A stretch of DNA of 64,000 bases from Bacteroidales bacterium (GTDB lineage: Bacteria > Bacteroidota > Bacteroidia > Bacteroidales > P3): NCBI GenBank assembly GCA_017480245.1, contig JAFVBA010000005.1, forward strand, positions 19,875 through 83,874. Direction: 5' to 3'. Below, in pieces: positions 1-8,020 of this stretch. How positions within the stretch are numbered: position 1 is the stretch's first letter; each line of letters opens with the position of its first letter. Both the position numbers and the translations under genes were made by a program. The notes under the pieces were generated by a model. It had not been told where the DNA came from. It did not search any database and saw only the letters and a list, made by a program, of their open reading frames with translations.

Positions 1-1
1 T

Positions 2-715
2 GCAATCGATGTTCAGTATGCCGAAAGCAAGAATATAAAATGTCTTAACTCTCCTGAAGGCAACAGGGACGCAGTCGGGGAGCATACTTTGGGACTTCTG
101 CTTACTCTTTTCAACAAAATAAACTTTGCAGATAAGGAAGTAAGACAAGGATTGTGGCAAAGAGAAGAAAACCGCGGCACAGAAATAAAAGGAAAAACCG
201 TCGGAATAATAGGTTACGGCAATATGGGGCATTCTTTTGCCCAAAGACTTTCGGGATTTGAATGTAGGGTGATTGCATACGACAAATACAAACACGGATT
301 TGCGGATTCCTTTGCCCAAGAGGTAACATTGGAGGAATTGTTTTCACAAACCGATATACTGAGTCTGCATGTTCCGCTGACAAATGAAACAAACAAAATG
401 GTAAATACTCAATTTATCAACAGTTTTTCCAAACCTTTCTATCTTTTGAACACTTCCCGCGGTAAGGTTGTGTCTGTTCATGACCTTGTTATCGCAATGC
501 AGGACGGTAAAATCAAAGGTTGCGGATTGGATGTTATGGAAACGGAGAATTATAACCAACAAATAAATATTGATAATTCACTTAAAGAAGATATAGAGAC
601 ATTATACAATATGCAAAACACGGTTTTTACTCCTCATGTGGCAGGTTGGACTAAAGAATCTTATTTTAAACTTGCCGATTACTTAGCTGACAAAATTATT
701 TCCGTACTCGGTTGA
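2..715 (+). CDS. D-2-hydroxyacid dehydrogenase, NAD-binding part (5' end outside window)
   Basis: The gene runs off the left edge: the frame is open from base 2 without a stop, so the amino-terminal catalytic domain is missing. What remains shows the family order: a GEHTLGLLL helix, the Rossmann dinucleotide motif GYGNMGHSFA, the LHVPLTNET segment, LNTSRG with its substrate/NAD-contacting Arg, the GLDVME turn, and TPHVAGWT with the catalytic His. This places it in the D-isomer-specific 2-hydroxyacid dehydrogenases (3-phosphoglycerate, glycerate or lactate dehydrogenase type), cytoplasmic NAD(P)H oxidoreductases. The substrate cannot be told from this half. It is convergent with ribE and ends at a strong shared hairpin terminator. 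Confidence 0.85.
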   Translation, partial: AIDVQYAESKNIKCLNSPEGNRDAVGEHTLGLLLTLFNKINFADKEVRQGLWQREENRGTEIKGKTVGIIGYGNMGHSFAQRLSGFECRVIAYDKYKHGFADSFAQEVTLEELFSQTDILSLHVPLTNETNKMVNTQFINSFSKPFYLLNTSRGKVVSVHDLVIAMQDGKIKGCGLDVMETENYNQQINIDNSLKEDIETLYNMQNTVFTPHVAGWTKESYFKLADYLADKIISVLG

Positions 716-750
716 TTTTTACGGCGGAAAATTATAACATAATGACACAA

Positions 751-805
751 AACGCTCGGAGATTTTGAATTTACAATAATAAATCTAAATTCTCCGAGCG
801 TTTTT
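751..805. terminator. Bidirectional intrinsic terminator
   Basis: A long hairpin (arms AACGCTCGGAGA and TCTCCGAGCGTT, extended by an AT-rich inner stem) followed by T-runs on either strand. It lies between two convergent genes, the dehydrogenase (+) and ribE (-), and can end both transcripts. Confidence 0.8.
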
Positions 806-880
806 CTTTGTTTTGGTTTATCAAACTGAGATAAACGCTTTGCAAACTGTTATTTGCTTATCTTGAATGTTGATTTCCTT

Positions 881-1489
881 TTATTTATTTGGCATATACT
901 GCTGCAACATCTTCTCAATATATTTGCCAATCACGTCAAACTCAATATTAACTACCGTTCCGATTTTGAAATTGTGGAAATTGGTATGCTCTTGCGTGTA
1001 AGGAATGATTGAAACTGAGAAATCGCTTTCATTACTATCCACAACAGTCAATGAAACTCCATTAACGCAAATACTTCCCTTCTCAACGGTTGCGTGAATA
1101 TGCTCTTTGTCGTTAAAAGTAAAGTAATAACGCCATGAACCTTTCTCATCAACAACCTTAGTGCAAGTTGCAGTGTTATCAACGTGCCCTTGAACGATAT
1201 GACCATCGAATCTTCCGTCCTGAAGCATACTTCTTTCAACATTAACTTCCGTTCCGACTTGCCAATGTCCCAAATTCGTTCTGTCCATTGTTTCTTTCAT
1301 TGCCGTAACTACGTATTGTTTCTTTTCTTTGTCTAATTTGACAACCGTAAGGCAACAACCATCATGCGCAAAACTTTGGTCTATATGCAGTTCGTCAGCA
1401 ACGGCGCATTCCAACGTGAAATGGAAGTTAGTTCCTTCCTGTTCTATTTTTACAACTTTCGCAGTCTGTTCTATTATTCCTGTAAACAT
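881..1489 (-). CDS. ribE: Riboflavin synthase, alpha subunit
   Basis: 202 aa, the usual length. It converts two molecules of 6,7-dimethyl-8-ribityllumazine to riboflavin plus a pyrimidinedione, the last step of riboflavin synthesis, in the cytoplasm. The protein starts with the diagnostic MFTGIIE and has two lumazine-binding barrel repeats: the first with HDGCCLTV (about residue 45), the second with NGVSLTVV (about residue 140), followed by the family helix with IPYTQEHTNF. It is the last gene of a minus-strand run (S9 peptidase, micro-protein, ribE); the 78-bp gap upstream may hold its own start signals. No FMN riboswitch is visible before it. Confidence 0.95.
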   Translation of the reverse strand: MFTGIIEQTAKVVKIEQEGTNFHFTLECAVADELHIDQSFAHDGCCLTVVKLDKEKKQYVVTAMKETMDRTNLGHWQVGTEVNVERSMLQDGRFDGHIVQGHVDNTATCTKVVDEKGSWRYYFTFNDKEHIHATVEKGSICVNGVSLTVVDSNESDFSVSIIPYTQEHTNFHNFKIGTVVNIEFDVIGKYIEKMLQQYMPNK

Positions 1490-1567
1490 GGCCTTTATAT
1501 TTTATTTAATCTATTCAATATATAAACTTATGTTATTATAAACGGTAAAAAATATTTTCTTCGGCTG

Positions 1568-1732
1568 TTATTTTTTGTTGTTTTTTTGTTTGAATGAATT
1601 AAACAACAACTCTACGATACCACCGCCTGCAATACCGCACATAATAGCCGATACCGTAGCGTTTTTAACGAGCAAGCCGATGGTAAAACATACAATAATG
1701 ATGACTATTGTTATTATTCTTACCGTTTTCAT
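1568..1732 (-). CDS. Predicted 54-aa membrane micro-protein
   Basis: A short ATG-to-TAA frame of 54 codons lying 13 bp after the stop of the S9 peptidase on the same strand. It begins MKTVRIITIVIIIVCF, a strongly hydrophobic membrane helix (about residues 4-21), then has a second glycine-rich hydrophobic stretch (ICGIAGGG-like, about residues 30-45) and a basic Lys/Asn-rich tail. Spacing, strand, and a coding-like hydrophobic pattern with charged ends suggest a real two-helix inner-membrane peptide co-transcribed with the peptidase. I do not recognise a family. Its function is unknown; it could also be spurious translation of AT-rich DNA. Confidence 0.55.
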   Translation of the reverse strand: MKTVRIITIVIIIVCFTIGLLVKNATVSAIMCGIAGGGIVELLFNSFKQKNNKK

Positions 1733-1745
1733 TTACTTGATTGTT

Positions 1746-3773
1746 TTATTTCTTCAAAAAGTCTTCGTAGTAGCGGAAAATTTTTTTGTAAAGTTCCACT
1801 CTGTCTTTACCTCTTACGTTATGCTCGTGATTAGTGTACATAAAATAATCCACAGGTTTCTTTTTCTCAACGCAAAGACGGATAAACTCCAATGAATGTT
1901 GCGGAAGTACGGTATTATCCTGGTATCCCTGCATTATAAGTATGCGGACGCTGTCAGGAATATTGTCAATATAATTCAGAAGTGAGGCCTTTTCATACCC
2001 TTCTGGGTTATCCTCAGGCGTGCCCATATAACGCTCGCCGTACATTACCTCATACCATTTCCAATCTATGACAGGCCCGCCGGCAGTTGCCACCTTAAAC
2101 ACACCAGGATTCCTTAGAGTAAGTCCCAATGTCATAAATCCGCCGTAAGACCATCCATCAACGCCTATTCTGTTAGCATCAACGTAAGGAAGTGTCTTTA
2201 AATAATTGATACCTGTTATTTGGTCGTCTATTTCTTGCGTTCCACAATTATGCCATATAGCACTCTCAAATTCATATCCACGGTTAGCACTTCCTCTTGA
2301 GTCCATAGTCCATACGATGTAGTCTTGAGTAGCAAGAAACGGTAAGAAATTACCTGCACCTGCCGTCCAATAATCCGTAATCAACTGCGCATGAGGACCG
2401 CCATAGACATAAACAATCACAGGGTACTTTTTATTAGGATTAAAGTCCTTCGGCTTAATCATACGTGTGTAAAGAACCGTTCCGTCCTTTGCAATAAGAG
2501 AATCAATTGTGATGATAGGTTTGTTACTCAACTCGTCAAACGGGTCTTTTACAAAATCCAACTCCTTAATTACCTTTCCCTTTTCGTCTCTTATAACCGT
2601 ACGGTATGCAACCTCGGTAGAAGAATAAGAATCTATAAAACGCGTGCCTTTAGGATTGAAGGCAACAGTATGGGTTCCGTGGTCAAGAGTTATTCTTGTG
2701 ATTTTACCGTCCTTAATATTGACTGCATAAAAATTACGTTCCAACGGAGAATCCTTAGTTGCGTAAATATAAACGACAGTTCCCTTATCATTGAAACCTG
2801 CTATGTCATTAACCATCCAATTACCCTTGGTAAGTTGTTTAATCTCCTTACCCAAGGTATCATATATGTAAAGATGTTGCCAACCGTCCTTTTCGGAAAA
2901 GTAAAGAAACTTTCCGTTGTCGTTAGGTATGAATGTAAGCGGATGTTCAGGCTCTACATATTTATTAGATACCTCTTCAAACAACACTCTTTTCAAAAGA
3001 CCGCTTTCTGATGAGTATGCCTCCAACCACATGTGGTTTTGCTTACGGTTAAGTTTCTGAATATAGACTGTTTTGCCGTCCGCAGAGAAACAAACATTGG
3101 TAAGATAGTTTTCTCTTTGCTCAACGCTGTTGTCTTTGCGGGTTTTAAGGCAGACTTTCCTATCCTTTGCGAAATCATATACCCAAACTTCAACTTCATG
3201 GGACTTCATACCAGCCATAGGGTACTTGATAGGGGTATGTTTTGCCTCACGGGTCATAGTATTTACCAACGGATAATCACCAACCATGGATTGGTCCATA
3301 CGGTAATACGCTAAATAGTTGCCGTCTTGTGAAAAATAAAGTCCTTTTTCGATTCCGAACTCGTTTCTATGCACACTCTGACCGATAATTATATCAAGAC
3401 TGTCGCCGTCAAAGGTTATCTGCTTTTCATTGCCGTTTTTATTTACAAAAAGGTTGTTGTCTTTGATGTACGCTTTGTTCTTACCTACTTGTTCTAAGAA
3501 TTGAGCACCCTCTATCTGTTCTTCCTGCGTGCGTTCTACAATTTTATCGTTACCTTTCTTATCAACAATATGTTTTTGCCACTCGTTGTCGTAATAAGAA
3601 TAGGTGTCGTTGTCCTCAAATCGCGGTTGATAGACATTGATTTTCAAACGGTAAGTACCGTCCATCAAATGCTCAATATCAAGTTTGTTTTGTGCAAAAC
3701 TTATTGAAACTACAAACAAAAACGATGCGATAACTACCGCATACGTTCCACATTTTACAATTAATCTTTTCAT
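1746..3773 (-). CDS. Secreted prolyl oligopeptidase family serine peptidase (S9, dipeptidyl-peptidase IV type)
   Basis: 675 aa with a signal peptide (MKRLIVKC... SFAQ, about 28 residues), so exported to the periplasm or surface. Residues about 90-440 form the DPPIV-type beta-propeller; about 470-675 are the alpha/beta-hydrolase peptidase. The nucleophile elbow GWSYGG gives Ser542, MQGYQDN gives Asp619, and NHEHNVRG the catalytic His (about 651). The family removes X-Pro dipeptides from peptide amino-termini and serves protein/peptide feeding in Bacteroidetes. The exact P1 preference is inferred. It is slightly shorter than typical DPP IV (about 720 aa). A TATCTTTG box lies 40 bp upstream of the start. 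Confidence 0.9.
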   Translation of the reverse strand: MKRLIVKCGTYAVVIASFLFVVSISFAQNKLDIEHLMDGTYRLKINVYQPRFEDNDTYSYYDNEWQKHIVDKKGNDKIVERTQEEQIEGAQFLEQVGKNKAYIKDNNLFVNKNGNEKQITFDGDSLDIIIGQSVHRNEFGIEKGLYFSQDGNYLAYYRMDQSMVGDYPLVNTMTREAKHTPIKYPMAGMKSHEVEVWVYDFAKDRKVCLKTRKDNSVEQRENYLTNVCFSADGKTVYIQKLNRKQNHMWLEAYSSESGLLKRVLFEEVSNKYVEPEHPLTFIPNDNGKFLYFSEKDGWQHLYIYDTLGKEIKQLTKGNWMVNDIAGFNDKGTVVYIYATKDSPLERNFYAVNIKDGKITRITLDHGTHTVAFNPKGTRFIDSYSSTEVAYRTVIRDEKGKVIKELDFVKDPFDELSNKPIITIDSLIAKDGTVLYTRMIKPKDFNPNKKYPVIVYVYGGPHAQLITDYWTAGAGNFLPFLATQDYIVWTMDSRGSANRGYEFESAIWHNCGTQEIDDQITGINYLKTLPYVDANRIGVDGWSYGGFMTLGLTLRNPGVFKVATAGGPVIDWKWYEVMYGERYMGTPEDNPEGYEKASLLNYIDNIPDSVRILIMQGYQDNTVLPQHSLEFIRLCVEKKKPVDYFMYTNHEHNVRGKDRVELYKKIFRYYEDFLKK

Positions 3774-3814
3774 TTTATTGTTATATTTTTACTATTTATT
3801 ACATAATTGAGGTG

Positions 3815-3847
3815 CAAAGATACAAAAAAAAAATCACTTACTACAAT
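3815..3847 (-). promoter_or_regulatory. Promoter of the S9 peptidase operon
   Basis: On the minus strand a -7 box TATCTTTG is preceded by ATTG with a 21-bp spacer, close to the Bacteroidetes sigma-ABfr consensus TTTG-N19-21-TAnnTTTG. It reads into the peptidase gene. Confidence 0.6.
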
Positions 3848-3991
3848 TTATAAGTGCATATATAATTTGTAATACTGTTGTATGTTGTTTTTGTGAGTAA
3901 CGTATATAATAACATGCCTGTATAAACATATAATGTCTAAAAAATAGACAACCATTTCAACAAAGCATATCAGGGATAATGAATAAATTTC

Positions 3992-4022
3992 TTTGTCATA
4001 AATAAAAATTGTTATATTTTTG
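3992..4022 (+). promoter_or_regulatory. Promoter of the cobalamin-riboswitch transcript
   Basis: TTTG, 19-bp spacer, TATTTTTG: an exact match to the Bacteroidetes promoter consensus. The predicted transcript start is a few bases before the first paired bases of the riboswitch. Confidence 0.75.
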
Positions 4023-4028
4023 CACCGT

Positions 4029-4202
4029 CAAATTACGGTTCTTTGATTAGATAGATTAATAGGGAAATAGGTGCAAATCCTATGCTATACCCGTAGCTGT
4101 AATCTCCGCCTGAGATTTTTGAATTATAAAAACCACTGCTTTTTATAATGTGGGAAGGTATCAAAAATCGGAGAAAGTCAGAAGACCTGCCGTTAATTTG
4201 AT
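4029..4202 (+). promoter_or_regulatory. Cobalamin (B12) riboswitch
   Basis: The core is recognisable by eye: a closing stem (AAATTACGG near the 5' end, CCGTTAATTT at the 3' end), the GGTGCAAATCC segment, the CCCGTAGCTGTAA segment, a variable internal hairpin, and the B12 box AAGTCAGAAGACCTGCC near 4175-4193. These elements occur in this order only in cobalamin riboswitches. In this family, adenosyl- or methylcobalamin binding usually lowers expression of the downstream gene. About 190 nt separate it from the start codon and probably hold the expression platform; I could not assign that structure. Confidence 0.93.
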
Positions 4203-4391
4203 TTATATCGTAACTTTCGGGAGTTAGAGTTATTGATAAGCGTCGTTATATATTATGTGCAAATACTTATGCAATGCATGGGTATTGTGTATGCGGAATG
4301 TAGCACAATATAATTTCGTATAAAATCAATCCTCTCTCTGAATATTGCGAACAGTTAAATAATTTATTAATAAAATTTAAAAGTTTAAAGG

Positions 4392-7300
4392 ATGAAAAAA
4401 CTTTTTTGCAGCCTATTGTTGGCTCTGACAACAATGATTTTAGGATTTGACACATCGCTTTTTGCACAAGGCGACTGTGCAACGCCTACTGACGTTCAGG
4501 CAATGTGGATTGAAGACGATCATGCCTATGCTATGTGGAACGGAAGTGCATCAGATTATATTATTTACTTCAAAAAAGTAGGTGATGCTACTTATGAAGA
4601 AATAGAAGTATCAGGAGTCTTTTTCAAGTCTTTGGATAATCTGTCAAAAGGTACTCAATATGAGTTCTATATTGTTGCTAAATGCAGCGAAGACAACCTT
4701 TCTTCTCCTTCCGTAATTGTACAATTTACTACTACGGGAACTCCTGACTGCGAGGACATAACCTATCTTCCTTACGCTGAAGATTTTGAATCTTACGGCA
4801 TAAGCAGCAGTCCTAATTTCACTTTCCCTACTTGTTGGAGTAAAGTTTCAAACAGCAACACTCCTAATATTTCTTCTACTCACCACAGTGGTAGTGGCGG
4901 GTTGTATATGCTTTCCGGTACGGAGGATTATGTGGCAGCCGTTATGCCGAAACTTGCCGACAACATCAACATTCAAAATACCGAAATGACGTTTTGGGCT
5001 AAGGTTAATTCACTTGGGCACAAAATCTATGTAGGTGTGGCATCTGAATCCGATAATATGTATTATTTTGATACCATTGCTTCATTTGTTCCTACGGTTA
5101 AAACTTGGCAGGAATATACTGTAAGTTTTAAAGACTACAAAGGTTCAAACAGATACATTACTTTCCTTTCCAAAAAGAAAGATGACGGTTACGGCAATAA
5201 TTATTACATTGATGACATCACACTTTATGAAGCGGAAAACAACGACGAGCCTAATTTTACGGGACTTATCCACTATACTTCCGAACTTATCTCCGACTAT
5301 GCTTATGGTATGGAGCTACAACGCCCTTCTACCAATACAATCGGTACATACATGGATGTTATAGGGGAAATTGACCCGACTAAATATGCAGACATGTATA
5401 AAGGTATCGCTTTGGCAACATTTTCCGCTCCTATTATAGATCAAGATGGGGAAGATTTTGCAGTATTTTCAAACAATTATTACTTAGGTTCTGCTCACAT
5501 AGAAGTATCTTCTAACGGTACTGACTTTTTCCGCTTCAACAACAAAGCGACTACGCAATTCAACGATTACGGGCAGTTATTTGATTTATCCGAGTTGGAA
5601 GATAGCGACAATTTGGACAAACAAAATATACGCTTTATCAAGATTATAGACGATACCACCAACGGTTATTGTCTTGAAGGCATTGCTGTAATAAACAAAG
5701 GGGAAAATTATTCTTTTGCTTCTTTAGATGATATTGATTTTGAGGAAAACAGCGTTGAACTTACTTCACATGACAGCTATGATTACATTGCTTTTGACGG
5801 TTCTTACCACAAAGATTTCACAAGTGGCGGACTTGTCTTCCATGGAGTTGCAACCTATTTTGCTGAATGGAATTTTGAGATGTCTTTTTCCTGGTTTTTG
5901 ACAAATATAACTGAAAATAGTTCCGCTAATGTCATAGGAGGAACATCTTTGGACAATACTTATTTTGCTTCTGCCTCACAACAGGGTATGAATTCCGCAA
6001 ATTATTTGAGCGGTTATTATTCCAGTATGAATACGGAAGAACAGTTGGCAGTTATGACTGAAAACGGTAAATATTTTACACCTAACGGAGTTTATGTTGC
6101 TTCTTCTTTGGCTGCTTATCAGTATTCTCTTTCTAAATATAACTTGAATTTCAAAGTTATTGCTACGGGGTATGATGAAAACGGGGAAATTCTTTCAAGT
6201 AAAGAATATATTTTGATAGACAAAGAATCTAACCCAATATTCAATCCTACTCATTGGCGTTTTATGGATTTAAGTTCTTTGGGTGCAGTTGCAAAAGTGG
6301 TATTCACATTGACAACCACCGACCCTACTCAATATATTCCTTTCTATTTCTGTATAGATGAATTTTCTTACACGTTGGGAGAGGATATTCCTGTCAATAT
6401 TATAAATCAAGAAATCTGTGAAGGCGAATCCTTTATGAATAAAACAGAAAGCGGAACATATACAGAAGGATTTACTGTATTGAATCTGATAGTTAATCCT
6501 TTGAATAAAATTAATTTGGACACAACTATTTGTGCTAACGCTTTATTTGAATTCAATAACAAATCTTACACTGCTTCCCAAGTCATTATTGATACAATTG
6601 CCGCTGCACAAGGTTGCGACACTATCTATACTATTAACCTTACAGTTGCAGATCCTATCGTCACTGATACAAATATAACAATTGAATATGCTCAAATGCC
6701 ATTTGTTTTTGGCAATCAAACTTTATATGCCGGAGGTAATTATTCGCAAACCTTCATTGCCCAAAACGGTTGCGACTCTACTGTTAATCTTCACTTAACT
6801 ATCAAGGACAAACTTATAATTAATGTTGCTTTTGATACAACTATTTGTGCCAACTCTTCATTTGAATTTTACGGCAAGACTTATTCAGAACCGCAAACCA
6901 TTATTGACACCATTTTTACCTCAACCGAAGCAGATACTGCCTATACTATCAATCTTACGTTTGCTGCTCCTATTGTCAATAGCGTAAATGAAACTATTGA
7001 ATATGCACAAAAGCCTTATCTGTTCGGAGAATTGTCCATAGAAGAGAGCGGCGATTATTCGCAAATCTTTATTGCTCAAAACGGTTGCGACTCTACCGTT
7101 AATCTTCACTTAACTATCAACGACAAACCTATAATTGACGTTGCTTTTGACACAACTATTTGTGCCAACTCTTCATTTGAATTCAATGGCAAGACTTATT
7201 CGGAAACGCAAACTATAATTGACACTATTTTTACCTCAATTGAAGCGGATACAGCCTATACAATCAATCTTACTGTCGCTCAAGAAATTGTTGTTTCTGT

Positions 7301-7691
7301 GAGTTTGGAAGTATTGCAGGAGGATTTACCTTTGCAATTCGGCGATTTGTCTTTGACTGAAAGTGGAGAATACTCTCAAACTTTCACTGCACAAAATGGT
7401 TGTGACTCTATCGTGAATTTACAACTGACGGTATTGTCTGCAATAGAAGATTTGGAACAGACAACGGAGATAACCATTTATCCAAATCCTGCAAAAGATT
7501 TTATTGTTGTGGATTTTGGCGGTATGATTACGGATAACAATCTACAAATAAGCGTTACGAATAATATCGGTCAAACAATCGGTCAATACAATCTGCAAAA
7601 CGACAGAATCAATATCAATATCAGCCGTTGGCAAAGCGGAATGTATTACGTAAAATACGGCAACACAGTAAAGAAATTTGTAATTGAATAG
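4392..7691 (+). CDS. T9SS-secreted surface protein with DUF4465 domain, under B12 riboswitch control
   Basis: 1099 aa. Domains in order: signal peptide (to about residue 25, LFAQG); fibronectin III (about 30-115); a jelly-roll/choice-of-anchor J type module starting YAEDFESYG (about 120-285); a module with DFAVFSNNYY and IEVSSNGTDFFRF (about 290-440) as seen in Bacteroidetes cell-surface proteins; DUF4465 (about 445-670), recognised by GTSLDNTYFA, NGVYVASS and WRFMDLSSLG...FCID; three repeats built on DTTICANSSFEF and AQNGCDSTVNLHLTI (about 690-1015); and a T9SS type A sorting domain (IYPNPAKDF... to the end). The B12 riboswitch directly upstream suggests a role in cobamide capture at the cell surface. 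From memory, DUF4465-type proteins are linked to B12 loci in gut Bacteroidetes. Binding is inferred, not shown. Confidence 0.85.
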   Translation: MKKLFCSLLLALTTMILGFDTSLFAQGDCATPTDVQAMWIEDDHAYAMWNGSASDYIIYFKKVGDATYEEIEVSGVFFKSLDNLSKGTQYEFYIVAKCSEDNLSSPSVIVQFTTTGTPDCEDITYLPYAEDFESYGISSSPNFTFPTCWSKVSNSNTPNISSTHHSGSGGLYMLSGTEDYVAAVMPKLADNINIQNTEMTFWAKVNSLGHKIYVGVASESDNMYYFDTIASFVPTVKTWQEYTVSFKDYKGSNRYITFLSKKKDDGYGNNYYIDDITLYEAENNDEPNFTGLIHYTSELISDYAYGMELQRPSTNTIGTYMDVIGEIDPTKYADMYKGIALATFSAPIIDQDGEDFAVFSNNYYLGSAHIEVSSNGTDFFRFNNKATTQFNDYGQLFDLSELEDSDNLDKQNIRFIKIIDDTTNGYCLEGIAVINKGENYSFASLDDIDFEENSVELTSHDSYDYIAFDGSYHKDFTSGGLVFHGVATYFAEWNFEMSFSWFLTNITENSSANVIGGTSLDNTYFASASQQGMNSANYLSGYYSSMNTEEQLAVMTENGKYFTPNGVYVASSLAAYQYSLSKYNLNFKVIATGYDENGEILSSKEYILIDKESNPIFNPTHWRFMDLSSLGAVAKVVFTLTTTDPTQYIPFYFCIDEFSYTLGEDIPVNIINQEICEGESFMNKTESGTYTEGFTVLNLIVNPLNKINLDTTICANALFEFNNKSYTASQVIIDTIAAAQGCDTIYTINLTVADPIVTDTNITIEYAQMPFVFGNQTLYAGGNYSQTFIAQNGCDSTVNLHLTIKDKLIINVAFDTTICANSSFEFYGKTYSEPQTIIDTIFTSTEADTAYTINLTFAAPIVNSVNETIEYAQKPYLFGELSIEESGDYSQIFIAQNGCDSTVNLHLTINDKPIIDVAFDTTICANSSFEFNGKTYSETQTIIDTIFTSIEADTAYTINLTVAQEIVVSVSLEVLQEDLPLQFGDLSLTESGEYSQTFTAQNGCDSIVNLQLTVLSAIEDLEQTTEITIYPNPAKDFIVVDFGGMITDNNLQISVTNNIGQTIGQYNLQNDRININISRWQSGMYYVKYGNTVKKFVIE

Positions 7692-7710
7692 GCGTATTAA
7701 CAAATTAACT

Positions 7711-7751
7711 TATCGGACGGAGGATATATTTTCACTCTGTCCGATATTTTT
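7711..7751 (+). terminator. Intrinsic terminator of the DUF4465 gene
   Basis: Hairpin with arms TATCGGAC and GTCCGATA followed by TTTTTTG, 20 bp after the stop codon. Confidence 0.8.
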
Positions 7752-7786
7752 TGCATAAACTGTGAAAAATATTGCCATTATTCAAA

Positions 7787-7942
7787 AAGAATTTTACAAT
7801 ATCAGAAAACATTTCATTCTTTTCAGAAAACATTTTACTCTTTTCAGAAAAGAATTTATTAATTCGGCACTTTATTTTGATACTGTTAAATAAGTAGTTA
7901 GCAAATCTAAATTACCTGTGCGGTTCGCACCACTTTATTTTG
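7787..7942 (+). repeat. Dispersed palindromic repeat, family A, copy 1
   Basis: Contains the family core (TCAGAAAACATTTTACTC, AGAAAAGAATTTATTAATTC, GGCACTTTATTTT) and the outer tail GTGCGGTTCGCACC-ACTTTATTTT. The left arm of the core hairpin is degenerate here. This element with the terminator at 7711-7751 fills most of the 329-bp gap between the two genes. Confidence 0.75.
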
Positions 7943-8020
7943 AAAATTTAAAATCTTATTTTTGATTTGTAAGATTTTAGTAATCTTAAATGTCTTTTTA
8001 GAATTCAATCTTCCTTATTT

